DNA of 39,601 nucleotides, taken from assembly GCF_016613415.1 (NCBI RefSeq), contig NZ_JACWCT010000122.1, forward strand, positions 1-39,601. Reading direction: 5' to 3'. Shown in pieces: positions 1 to 7,229 of this stretch. Source of the DNA: Methylobacterium ajmalii (GTDB lineage: Bacteria > Pseudomonadota > Alphaproteobacteria > Rhizobiales > Beijerinckiaceae). Positions within the stretch are counted from its first letter, which is position 1; every line of letters starts with the position of its first letter. The position numbers were made by a program, and so were the translations under genes. A model generated the notes under the pieces. The model was not told where the DNA came from, searched no databases, and saw only the letters and a list, made by a program, of their open reading frames with translations.

Positions 1-1215
1 GTCGCCGCCCTCGAGGCGCTGCGCCAGCGCGCCGGGCGGGAGGGCGACCTCGCCGCCCTGAAGGAACTCACGGCCGCGGCCGAGGCGGGGGAGATCGACG
101 CCGCGACCCGGCTGGCGAGCCTGGTCGACCCCCTCGTCGCCAAGGCCGCGCCGCGCAGCCCCGCGCCGCGGGACAGCGGGCGGGCGGCCGCGCTCTACCG
201 CCCCGGCGCCGCCGCCGGCGACATCGTGGCGATCGCGCGCCTCGCCGACCTCCTGATGGAGGACGGGGCGAGCGAGCGCGAGCGCCGGCAGGGCTGCCGC
301 CTCGGCCTGACCTGGCTCGACCACCCGCGGGTGAACCGCGACATGCTGCGCGGCGAGGAGCGGCTGGCCGAAAAAATCGCCCGCTGCCTCGTCGATCCGC
401 AGAGCGGCGTCGCGCAGGATCCCGACCGGGCCGGCGCCCTCGTGGTGGACACGCTGCGGCTCAAGTACGACCGGTCGATCCGCCAGTACGTCTACGGCCT
501 CGGCCTGCAGAAGCCCGAGCTGATCCGCGGGATGCAGCGGGAACTCGCGGCGCGCACGCCCAACGGCTACACGGGCCCGATCGACGGGCGCGCCTCCGGC
601 GAGACGGTGCTGGCCCTGGAGCGGGAAGCGGAGCTGCGCCCGTTCCCGCCGCAGCCGCGATCGATTCCGGCGACGCAGACGGACGCGGAGCAGGCGTTCC
701 GGAGCCTCGTCGAGGCGGCGCGGCGCGATGCCGGCGCCCGGGCGCGGCTCCAGGCGATGGCGGACCGGGGCGACGCCAAGGCGATGGCCAATCTCGGCGG
801 CCTCTACAGCCCGGTCTACAACAAGGGCGAATTCTTCCCTCCCGATGCCCGCCGGGCGGCGCAGCTCATGGAGCGGGCCGCCGCGTCCGGATCGCCCGGG
901 ACCGGGATCGGGGCCGCCAGCCTCTACGACAAGGGCGTCGGCAACCTCGCCAGGGACCCGGCCAAGGCCGCCGCCCTGACGATCCGCGCGATCGCGGCCG
1001 ATCCCTCGCTCGGGAACCTGCTCACCGATCCCGACATGAGCGCCGACTGGAGCCCGGCCTTCTGGGGCGGCGTCCAGCGCGAGCTCAAGGAGCGCGGCTT
1101 CTACGCCAACCCGATCGAGGACCGGCGCAACGACGCCCTCATCCTGGCGATCCGCCGGTTCCTTCGCGACGAAGCGGCGGCCGGCGCCCGCCCGGGAGGG
1201 CAGCGCCATGATTGA
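1..1215 (+). CDS. SEL1-like repeat protein, 5' end outside window (paralogue 1 of 3)
   Basis: The reading frame is open from the first base, so only the last 404 residues are visible and the N-terminal anchor is missing. It aligns throughout with the next two genes. The visible part holds two blocks of SEL1/TPR-like helical repeats (for example AAGDIVAIARLADLLMEDG and GDAKAMANLGGLYSPVYNKG). The first block ends in a motif resembling peptidoglycan-binding modules (NGYTGPIDGRASGETVLAL), the second in a degenerate copy (RGFYANPIEDRRNDALILAI). SEL1 repeats usually make protein-protein scaffolds. An envelope scaffold touching the wall is inference from the motif. The stop codon overlaps the next start by 8 bases, so the genes are probably co-transcribed and translationally coupled. 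An internal ATG at 226 is not the real start, because homology continues upstream of it. Confidence 0.8.
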   Translation, partial: VAALEALRQRAGREGDLAALKELTAAAEAGEIDAATRLASLVDPLVAKAAPRSPAPRDSGRAAALYRPGAAAGDIVAIARLADLLMEDGASERERRQGCRLGLTWLDHPRVNRDMLRGEERLAEKIARCLVDPQSGVAQDPDRAGALVVDTLRLKYDRSIRQYVYGLGLQKPELIRGMQRELAARTPNGYTGPIDGRASGETVLALEREAELRPFPPQPRSIPATQTDAEQAFRSLVEAARRDAGARARLQAMADRGDAKAMANLGGLYSPVYNKGEFFPPDARRAAQLMERAAASGSPGTGIGAASLYDKGVGNLARDPAKAAALTIRAIAADPSLGNLLTDPDMSADWSPAFWGGVQRELKERGFYANPIEDRRNDALILAIRRFLRDEAAAGARPGGQRHD

Positions 1216-2581
1216 GCGGGGAATGACCGAGCGTAGCAACGCGCTCCTGCGGGCGCATGGCCGGCTCTGGTACGGCGAGGCCGCTTACCGGGCGGCCTGG
1301 CTCGCCCTGCCGCAGGCGGCGACCGTGGCGGCGGCGGGCCTGTGCCTGGCCATCGCCGCGGGCGGGGAATGGGGCCGGCCGGCCACCGCCTCGAAGGCGC
1401 GGATCGCCGAGTTCTCGTCCTTACGCGACCGGGCCGGCAAGCAGGGCGACCGCAAGGCCCTCGACGAGCTGACCGCGCTCGCGACACGCGGCCAGATCGA
1501 CGCCTCGACCCGGCTCGGGACGCTCTACGATCCGCTGGTCGCCGGGCTTCTCCCGAAGAAGCCGACGCCGAGCGATTTTTCCCGCGCCGCCGCGCTCTAC
1601 GGGCCCGGGGCCGCCGCGGGCGACCTGCTGGCGATGACGCGGCTCGCCGACGTGCTGCTCGACCCGGGGAATGCGAACGGCGACCTCCGGCGCGGCTGCC
1701 GCCTCGCCCAGGCCTGGATCGACGCCCCCGAGACCCTGGAGAAGACGATCACCGGCGAGGAGGCGCTCGCGGTCAAGCTCGCCCATTGCTATGTCCGGCC
1801 CGGGAGCGGCCTGAAGCAGGACCCGGTCCGGGCCGGCGAACTCGTCACCGGCGTGCTGTGGCGCAGGCACGCGCCGACGATGACCGCCTTCATCAGCAAT
1901 CTCGGCCTGCAGGACCCGGCCCTGATCGCGGGCCTGCAGCGGCACTACGCCAAGACCGGGCGCTACGTCGGCCCGGTGGACGGCAAGGCCAATCCCGCCC
2001 TCGTCACCGCCCTCCAGGTCTCGGCGGGAATCGCCAACACCGTGGCGACCCCGCGGCCCGAGCCGCGCAAGGCCGAGGCGAAGGAGCCGGCCCCGGAGAT
2101 GACCGCGCTGATCCGGGCGGCCTGGACCGACGCCCGGGCGCGGGAGCGCCTCACGATGCGGGCCGAGGCCGGCGACGTCGACGCGCTCGCGGCCTGCGGG
2201 CAGCTGTTCAACCCGGTCCTGAACAAGGGGCAGTCCTTCGCGCCGGACGCGCAGCGCGCCGTCTCCTACTACGAGCGGGCCGCCGCCGCCGGCCATGGCC
2301 GGTCCGCGGGCGAGGCCGCGGCGATCTACGATTCGGGCTGGGGCAACGTCGCCAAGGATCCGAAGAAGGCCGCCGCGCTCATCATGCGGGCGATCGACCT
2401 CAAGGACGACCAGGCCACGTTCTGGCTGCTCTATCCCGAGGCGGGCAATTTCAGCGGCCCGTTCTGGGGAGCGATCCAGGCCGAGCTGACGGCCCGCGGC
2501 TTCTACACCCTGCCGGTCGAGGACAAGCGCAATGCCAGCGTCGTCACGGCCCTGCTCGCCTACATGAAAGCCAAGTCATGA
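1208..2581 (+). CDS. Membrane-anchored SEL1-like repeat protein (paralogue 2 of 3)
   Basis: 457 residues. A short cytoplasmic N-terminus with the conserved string LWYGEAAYRAAWLALPQA precedes one hydrophobic segment (about 31-52), so most of the protein is predicted to be periplasmic. Residues about 65-250 are SEL1/TPR-like helices ending in a peptidoglycan-binding-like motif (RYVGPVDGKANPALVTAL, about 252-269). A charged Pro/Lys linker (about 280-297) follows, then a second helical block (about 298-430) ending in GFYTLPVEDKRN (431-442), a degenerate copy of the same motif. The protein is therefore an internal duplication. The start at 1208 overlaps the upstream stop; ATG 1223 is an alternative start. 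The stop overlaps the next start (ATGA). Function unknown. Confidence 0.85.
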   Translation: MIERGMTERSNALLRAHGRLWYGEAAYRAAWLALPQAATVAAAGLCLAIAAGGEWGRPATASKARIAEFSSLRDRAGKQGDRKALDELTALATRGQIDASTRLGTLYDPLVAGLLPKKPTPSDFSRAAALYGPGAAAGDLLAMTRLADVLLDPGNANGDLRRGCRLAQAWIDAPETLEKTITGEEALAVKLAHCYVRPGSGLKQDPVRAGELVTGVLWRRHAPTMTAFISNLGLQDPALIAGLQRHYAKTGRYVGPVDGKANPALVTALQVSAGIANTVATPRPEPRKAEAKEPAPEMTALIRAAWTDARARERLTMRAEAGDVDALAACGQLFNPVLNKGQSFAPDAQRAVSYYERAAAAGHGRSAGEAAAIYDSGWGNVAKDPKKAAALIMRAIDLKDDQATFWLLYPEAGNFSGPFWGAIQAELTARGFYTLPVEDKRNASVVTALLAYMKAKS

Positions 2582-4005
2582 CCCAGGCCTCAGCCAGAGC
2601 CGTCGCCGTGAGCGGCGTCGACCGGCTCGGCGCCCACGCGGCGCTGTGGTACGGGCAGGCGCGCTATCGCCTCGCCTGGCTCGTCCTGCCGCAGGCCGCG
2701 GTGGCGCTCGCCGCCGGCCTCGCGCTCGCCCTGGTGGGGACCGGCGCCGAATGGGGCAAGCCGGCCGACAGCAAGGAGAGCGAGAAGCTCTACGCCGATC
2801 TCCTCGAGAAGGCCGGGAAGGACGGCGACAAGGCGGCGTTCGACAAGCTGAAGACGGCGGCCGAGGCGGGCGAGATCTCCGCCCGCTCCTTCATGGGCGT
2901 GCTCCACGATCCCGACATGGCGTCGGTCTACCCGAAGAGCCCGGTCAAGCCCGACGTCGACAAGGCGCTGGGCTACTACCAGCGGACGGCGGATCTCGGC
3001 TATCCGGGCGCCCAGCGCGGCATGACCGAGTTGCTGCTCAACCCGGCCCACGGGCATTACGACGCGAAGCGCGGCTGCCGCTACGGGCTCGCGCTCCATG
3101 CCAACCCGGCCGTGGCCCGCGCCGGCTACGCCGGGTTCTGGCCGGCGCTCTACCGGCTCGCCGGCTGCTACGTCACGCCCGAGAGCGGCGTCCCGCGCGA
3201 TCCCCAGAAGGCCGCCGACACCTACATGGAGACGGTGGCGGCCGGGGTGCGGGCGGCCGCGACCGACCTCACGGACGGGCTCGGCCGCCGGCCGCCCGAT
3301 CTCGTCTCGGCGATCCAGCGCAACCTGACGCGCCGCGGCTTCTATTCCGGGCCGATCGACGGCACGGCCTCGCCGCAGACGATCGCGGCGGTCCGGGCCC
3401 TCTCCGGCAAGGTCGCGCCGACAGGCGGCAGTGCGCCGGCGGGCGGCGCGGCTCCCCCGGGCGGAGCCGCCGGGGGCGAGGGCAAGAACCCGGCGCCGCC
3501 TGCCTCGGAGCCCGTCCCGAGCGTCGACGCGCTGACGGCCCTGTACAAGAGCGCGCCCACGAACGCCGCCGACGCCGCGAGGCTGCGCGACTTCGCCGAG
3601 AAGGGGTTCGCGGTCGCCCAGTTCCTCTACGCGAGCCTGGTCTCGCCGACGAACAAGAATGCCGGGCAGGTCGCCCCGGACGGGCGCCTGGCCAGCCGGT
3701 ACCTCGAACGCCTCGCCCAGGAGAAGGAGTTCGGCCCGGCCGCGGTCTCGGCGGCCTTCCTGTACGACATCGGCGGCGCCGACCTCCCGCGCGACCCGGC
3801 CAAGGCGGCGGACATGACCGTCCGCGCCCTCGAGCTCAAGGCCAAGGACATCCTGCCGAACCTCGAGAACGACAAGTGGGGCGCCGGCTACTGGGCCGCC
3901 CTGCAGCAGCGTCTGGCGGCCCGCAAGCTCTATCGCGGCCGCATCGTCGACCAGCGCAACGACCGCACCCTCCAGGCGGCCGGCGACCTCCTCGGCAACC
4001 CATAG
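2578..4005 (+). CDS. Membrane-anchored SEL1-like repeat protein (paralogue 3 of 3)
   Basis: 475 residues, with the same plan as the preceding gene: N-terminal LWYGQARYRLAWLVLPQA, one membrane helix (about 33-54), a SEL1-like block, then a peptidoglycan-binding-like motif (RGFYSGPIDGTASPQTIAAV, about 253-272). A Gly/Ala/Pro linker (about 280-320) leads to a second helical block ending in LYRGRIVDQRND near the C-terminus. The start at 2578 shares ATGA with the upstream stop. The open frame continues far upstream through the preceding gene, but that extension is a shadow: homology with the neighbour begins right after this ATG. The linker is much longer than in the middle paralogue. Function unknown; an inner-membrane scaffold facing the peptidoglycan is a reasonable guess. 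Confidence 0.85.
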   Translation: MTQASARAVAVSGVDRLGAHAALWYGQARYRLAWLVLPQAAVALAAGLALALVGTGAEWGKPADSKESEKLYADLLEKAGKDGDKAAFDKLKTAAEAGEISARSFMGVLHDPDMASVYPKSPVKPDVDKALGYYQRTADLGYPGAQRGMTELLLNPAHGHYDAKRGCRYGLALHANPAVARAGYAGFWPALYRLAGCYVTPESGVPRDPQKAADTYMETVAAGVRAAATDLTDGLGRRPPDLVSAIQRNLTRRGFYSGPIDGTASPQTIAAVRALSGKVAPTGGSAPAGGAAPPGGAAGGEGKNPAPPASEPVPSVDALTALYKSAPTNAADAARLRDFAEKGFAVAQFLYASLVSPTNKNAGQVAPDGRLASRYLERLAQEKEFGPAAVSAAFLYDIGGADLPRDPAKAADMTVRALELKAKDILPNLENDKWGAGYWAALQQRLAARKLYRGRIVDQRNDRTLQAAGDLLGNP

Positions 4006-4014
4006 GAGACCGGA

Positions 4015-5313
4015 GTGGTTCTCGACCCTCGATCCGGCCGGGTGCGGTCCCGGCGCCTCCCCGGCTTCCGCGTCGGCGCCGCGCTCGCCGTCTTCCTTAC
4101 AGGGCTCCTGGCGCTGCCGGCCGCACAGGCGCAGACGCCGACGAAGAGCCGCAAGGTCGACTGCTACGTCGAGGCCGACGGCAAGGTCCTGGCAGACGGT
4201 CTCTGCGAGTTCGTCACCGACCCGGTGCGCTACGGGGTCGGGGGCTTTCGCCTCGGCAGCCCCGACGTCGCGTCCGCGCGCTACGGGGCCGTCGTCACGG
4301 TGTCGGGGCCCGGCGGCGGCATGGCGACCTGGAACCAGTCGCCGGGCGGCGACCCTGAGGACGGACCCTCCGAGGTCGTCACCTCCCAGGGCGCCTGCTG
4401 GCGCGGCGAGCGCATCCGGGCCTGCGCCTGGAAGATCGGCGAGGGCCGCCCCGGCTTCGCCGGCCCGGCTGCGGCGCAACCCGCCGCGCCGCAGCCGGCC
4501 GGCCCCCAAGCCGCCCGCCTGCGCCCGGCCGACTGCTACCTGGAGGTCGAGGGCAAGGTCCGCCTCGACGGGTTCTGCATGCTCGTCCCGGAGGGCGGCC
4601 AGGGCGGGTTCGTGGTGCGGGCGCGGGCGAGCGGCAAGCCGGACATCCTCGCGCGGCTCGACCGCAAGGGCCAGGAGCCCGGCCGGGCCTGGGTGTTCTG
4701 GAACGAGCAATACCAGGACATGGATCCGGCCTTCGCCCTCGGTCCGGCCACGCAGAACGGCCCGTGCTGGGAGAATGCCCAGACGCGCTTCTGCGTCTGG
4801 CAGGCGGGGCAATCCCGCGGCGACTGGAGGCGGAGCGCCGGGGGCGCCGCGCCGCCTGCCTCGCCGCCTGCCGCCCGCGACGCCGCCGGGACGGAGGCGC
4901 CCGCGCCCGGCACGGTGCTGACGCTGACCTTCCGGGGCCGCTGCGAGGCGCTGGTGATCGACGGCGAGGACATGGGCGCGGCCTGCGCGCCGACGGCCTC
5001 GAACGAATCCACCGCCGGCTCGGCCCAGGCGGTGTTCAGCTTCGGCACGGGGGATGCCCGCACAGTCATGTTCCTGGCCTCGGCCAAGGGCTGGGTCGAG
5101 AACGGCACCCTGCGCCAGCCGATCGACCAGCTGCGCTACGAGGAGGCCGGCCGGAGCCACCTCGTGAAGGCCAAAGGCGTCTGCGAGATGCCGAATCCGA
5201 TGGGCGGTCCCGTCGTCATCACCTGCACGGCGCAGAGCGCCAACACGCCCTACGTGGCGCGCTTCCGCACCGACGGCAGCCGGCCGGTCCTGACGCGCTC
5301 GAGCCCCGGCTGA
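4015..5313 (+). CDS. Secreted protein with duplicated four-cysteine module
   Basis: 432 residues from a GTG start 9 bases after the previous stop, with AGGAGA just upstream. Residues about 17-40 form a signal peptide ending ALPAAQAQ. Two related modules follow (about 48-145 and 172-268). They share the pattern DCY-E--GKV--DG-C near the start and G-CW----R-C-W--G at the end, so each holds four cysteines, probably two disulfides formed in the periplasm. A low-complexity Ala/Pro linker separates them. The C-terminal domain (about 300-430) is different, with three more cysteines and many beta strands. I do not recognise the family. The position directly behind the SEL1 paralogues suggests it belongs to the same envelope unit. 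Confidence 0.8.
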   Translation: MVLDPRSGRVRSRRLPGFRVGAALAVFLTGLLALPAAQAQTPTKSRKVDCYVEADGKVLADGLCEFVTDPVRYGVGGFRLGSPDVASARYGAVVTVSGPGGGMATWNQSPGGDPEDGPSEVVTSQGACWRGERIRACAWKIGEGRPGFAGPAAAQPAAPQPAGPQAARLRPADCYLEVEGKVRLDGFCMLVPEGGQGGFVVRARASGKPDILARLDRKGQEPGRAWVFWNEQYQDMDPAFALGPATQNGPCWENAQTRFCVWQAGQSRGDWRRSAGGAAPPASPPAARDAAGTEAPAPGTVLTLTFRGRCEALVIDGEDMGAACAPTASNESTAGSAQAVFSFGTGDARTVMFLASAKGWVENGTLRQPIDQLRYEEAGRSHLVKAKGVCEMPNPMGGPVVITCTAQSANTPYVARFRTDGSRPVLTRSSPG

Positions 5314-5361
5314 GCGGCCCGCGCGCGCAATCTCGTCCCGTTCCGATCGGCGGAGGTCACC

Positions 5362-6129
5362 ATGCAACATCGCTCCCGGACGCATCGCACCCGCACGCTC
5401 GCGGCGCTCGCCGCCCTCGGCCTCTTGGGGGCCGGGCTCCCGGCGCTCGCCGAGACACAGAACAAGACCGCGCGCCCGGGCGAGCGGACCTTCCTCGATG
5501 CCTTCAGCCACTACTTCGCGACGCAGGGCTGCCGCTCGCAGGCCGCCCTGGTCGAGCTCGTCGCCCCCCCGCGCGGCGGCCGCCTGGAGCAGCGGCGGGA
5601 AAACCGGATCCTCGGCTCGATCGTCGGCGACGACGGCCGCTCGGCACGCAGCGCCGACGGCTGCGAGGCGGTGAAGAAGGACGCGATGAGCCTCTACTAC
5701 ACGCCGCGCCCGGACTTCTCCGGCCTCGACACGCTGTCGGTCGACGTGACCTTCGGCGACGGGACGACGGTTTCCTACCTGTTCCGGATCACGGTGCCGG
5801 CGCCCGCGCGCCGCGAGGCCCCGCGAGAGGCCCCAGCAATGTCGCAAGCCCCGGCGCGCCGCGACACCGGGCGGGACGCCGCGACGGCGCGGGCGGCCCC
5901 CGCGCAGGATACGGCCCGCGCCCCGGAGGGACGGGCGGCGACCGCCGAGGATTTCCTGCGCGAGGCGGCCCGCGATGCGACGCCCGGAAATCGGCCGGCG
6001 CCCGCCGCCCCGCTCCCGAAGGCCACCGCATCCTCCACGCCCGATTCCGCGCCGCCGGCCCGCCCGGAGGTCCCGCAGGAGGTCGCCCCCGCCCGCCCCC
6101 CGCGCCCGCCGGCCCAGCGCCAGCTCTGA
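5362..6129 (+). CDS. Secreted Ig-like-domain protein with Pro/Ala-rich tail
   Basis: 255 residues, with GGAGG about 5 bases before the ATG. A signal peptide (about 1-30, ending PALAE) is followed by one compact domain (about 31-150). Its segment YYTPRPDFSGLDTLSVDVTF, followed by a final FRITVPAP strand, is the typical ending of bacterial Ig-like or cadherin-like folds. Two cysteines (CRSQ and CEAV) could form a disulfide. The last 100 residues are almost entirely Ala, Pro, Arg and Glu, a disordered tail that may span the periplasm or wall. Binding partner and function are unknown. Confidence 0.75.
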   Translation: MQHRSRTHRTRTLAALAALGLLGAGLPALAETQNKTARPGERTFLDAFSHYFATQGCRSQAALVELVAPPRGGRLEQRRENRILGSIVGDDGRSARSADGCEAVKKDAMSLYYTPRPDFSGLDTLSVDVTFGDGTTVSYLFRITVPAPARREAPREAPAMSQAPARRDTGRDAATARAAPAQDTARAPEGRAATAEDFLREAARDATPGNRPAPAAPLPKATASSTPDSAPPARPEVPQEVAPARPPRPPAQRQL

Positions 6130-6153
6130 CGCGTCCCGGAGCCTCGTCGCGAG

Positions 6154-6357
6154 ATGCCTGGGGACACCAAGTCGATCGTGCTCGCCGCGATCTGCGTCGT
6201 CCTGGTCACCACCTGGATCGGCTTCATGGCGCATCTCGTCGCGACGAACAGGTCGCACATGCCCGCCGGGCCGCTCCTGATCGCGATCGCGCTGGAGACG
6301 GCGAAGTACGGCCTGATCCTGGCCGTGTGCGTCTGGGTCGCCGACCGCTGGCTCTGA
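6154..6357 (+). CDS. Small two-helix membrane protein
   Basis: 67 residues with two strongly hydrophobic stretches (about 7-28 and 43-63) joined by a short polar loop (VATNRSHMPAG). Both ends are short, so this is a hairpin membrane peptide. It lies between two secreted-protein genes on the same strand, 24 bases after the previous stop. No strong Shine-Dalgarno sequence is visible (only GCGAG next to the ATG), which lowers confidence. Hydrophobic patterning and absence of a competing gene in this interval support it. Family not recognised. Confidence 0.6.
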   Translation: MPGDTKSIVLAAICVVLVTTWIGFMAHLVATNRSHMPAGPLLIAIALETAKYGLILAVCVWVADRWL

Positions 6358-6428
6358 CGCGAGCCGGGCCCCGGGCGACGCGGCAGGGGCGCCCGATCCC
6401 ACTTCACCCTCACGGAGACCGGACGACC

Positions 6429-7136
6429 ATGCAGGCGCTGGACAGGACGATCGCCCCGCGGATCCTTCTCGCCGGGGCGATCCTCGCGGCATCCCCGGCC
6501 CCGGCCCCGGCCGCGCCGCCGTCCTTCGAGTGCGCGAAGGCCGCCTCGCGGGTCGAGCGAACGATCTGCGCCAGCGCGCCGCTGGCCAGGGCCGACGCCG
6601 CGCTGTCGGCCGCCTACCAGGAGGCCCGCCGGGCCCTGGCGCCCGAGGCGGCGGCGCTGCTCCTCGTGGACGAGAAGCGCTTCCTCGCCGCGCGCGAACG
6701 CGTCTTTTCCACCGGCGACAAGGACCCGGCCTCCCTGCTGCTCGGCGAGATCGAGGACCGCATCGCCTTCCTGCGCAGCCTGCGCGTCCCGCCGCCGGGA
6801 CGCCTCGCGGGGACCTGGAGCAACCTCTTCGGCACCGCGACGGTCACGCCGGGTCCCGGGGGCGAGTTCGCCGTCAAGGTCGATGCCAACGAGCCGATCA
6901 CCGCCCGCTGGACCTGCGGGGCACAGGGCAAGGCGACGGCCACGGGCGCTCTCCTCACTGTCTCCCTCGGGGAGGACGGGTCCGCCCTCACCCTCGCCCG
7001 CGACGGCGAGACGCTCAAACTCGGGAGCGTTCCGGGGAAGGGCGAGGCAGAGGGAGCCGCGGATTACTGCGGGCTCAACGGCTCGGTCGACGGCATCTAC
7101 TTCTTCGTCGAGCCCGCGGCGGCGCCGGCCCGCTGA
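6429..7136 (+). CDS. LprI/DUF1311-family secreted protein
   Basis: 235 residues. A signal peptide (about 1-29, ending APAPAAPP) is followed by FECAKAASRVERTICASAPL and then ADAALSAAYQEARR (together about 33-70), the hallmark of the LprI/DUF1311 domain: two cysteines framing a helix, then D--L---Y-. The rest (about 115-235) is a beta-rich domain with two further cysteines (WTCG and DYCG). The family takes its name from M. tuberculosis LprI, described as a lysozyme inhibitor, but many DUF1311 proteins have no known role, so the activity here is only a possibility. Given the peptidoglycan-binding-like motifs in the upstream genes, a link to the wall is plausible. ATG 6429 gives a complete signal peptide. 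Confidence 0.8.
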   Translation: MQALDRTIAPRILLAGAILAASPAPAPAAPPSFECAKAASRVERTICASAPLARADAALSAAYQEARRALAPEAAALLLVDEKRFLAARERVFSTGDKDPASLLLGEIEDRIAFLRSLRVPPPGRLAGTWSNLFGTATVTPGPGGEFAVKVDANEPITARWTCGAQGKATATGALLTVSLGEDGSALTLARDGETLKLGSVPGKGEAEGAADYCGLNGSVDGIYFFVEPAAAPAR

Positions 7137-7229
7137 GGATCGCCCCTCCGCCCGACGGATGCCCCGATGCGCCGCCATCCTCGTTGGCGAGCGGCGGCCC
7201 GCCCCGACCGACCAGAAGGAGGATTCCTC

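Noticed and set aside
1342..2577. N-terminal extension of the third SEL1 gene
   Set aside because: Translation of the second paralogue in the wrong frame; homology among paralogues begins at ATG 2578.
2590..6492. Very long minus-strand open frame opposite the envelope genes
   Set aside because: Arg/Gly-rich shadow typical of high-GC DNA; the plus-strand genes in the same interval have signal peptides, paralogy and coupling.
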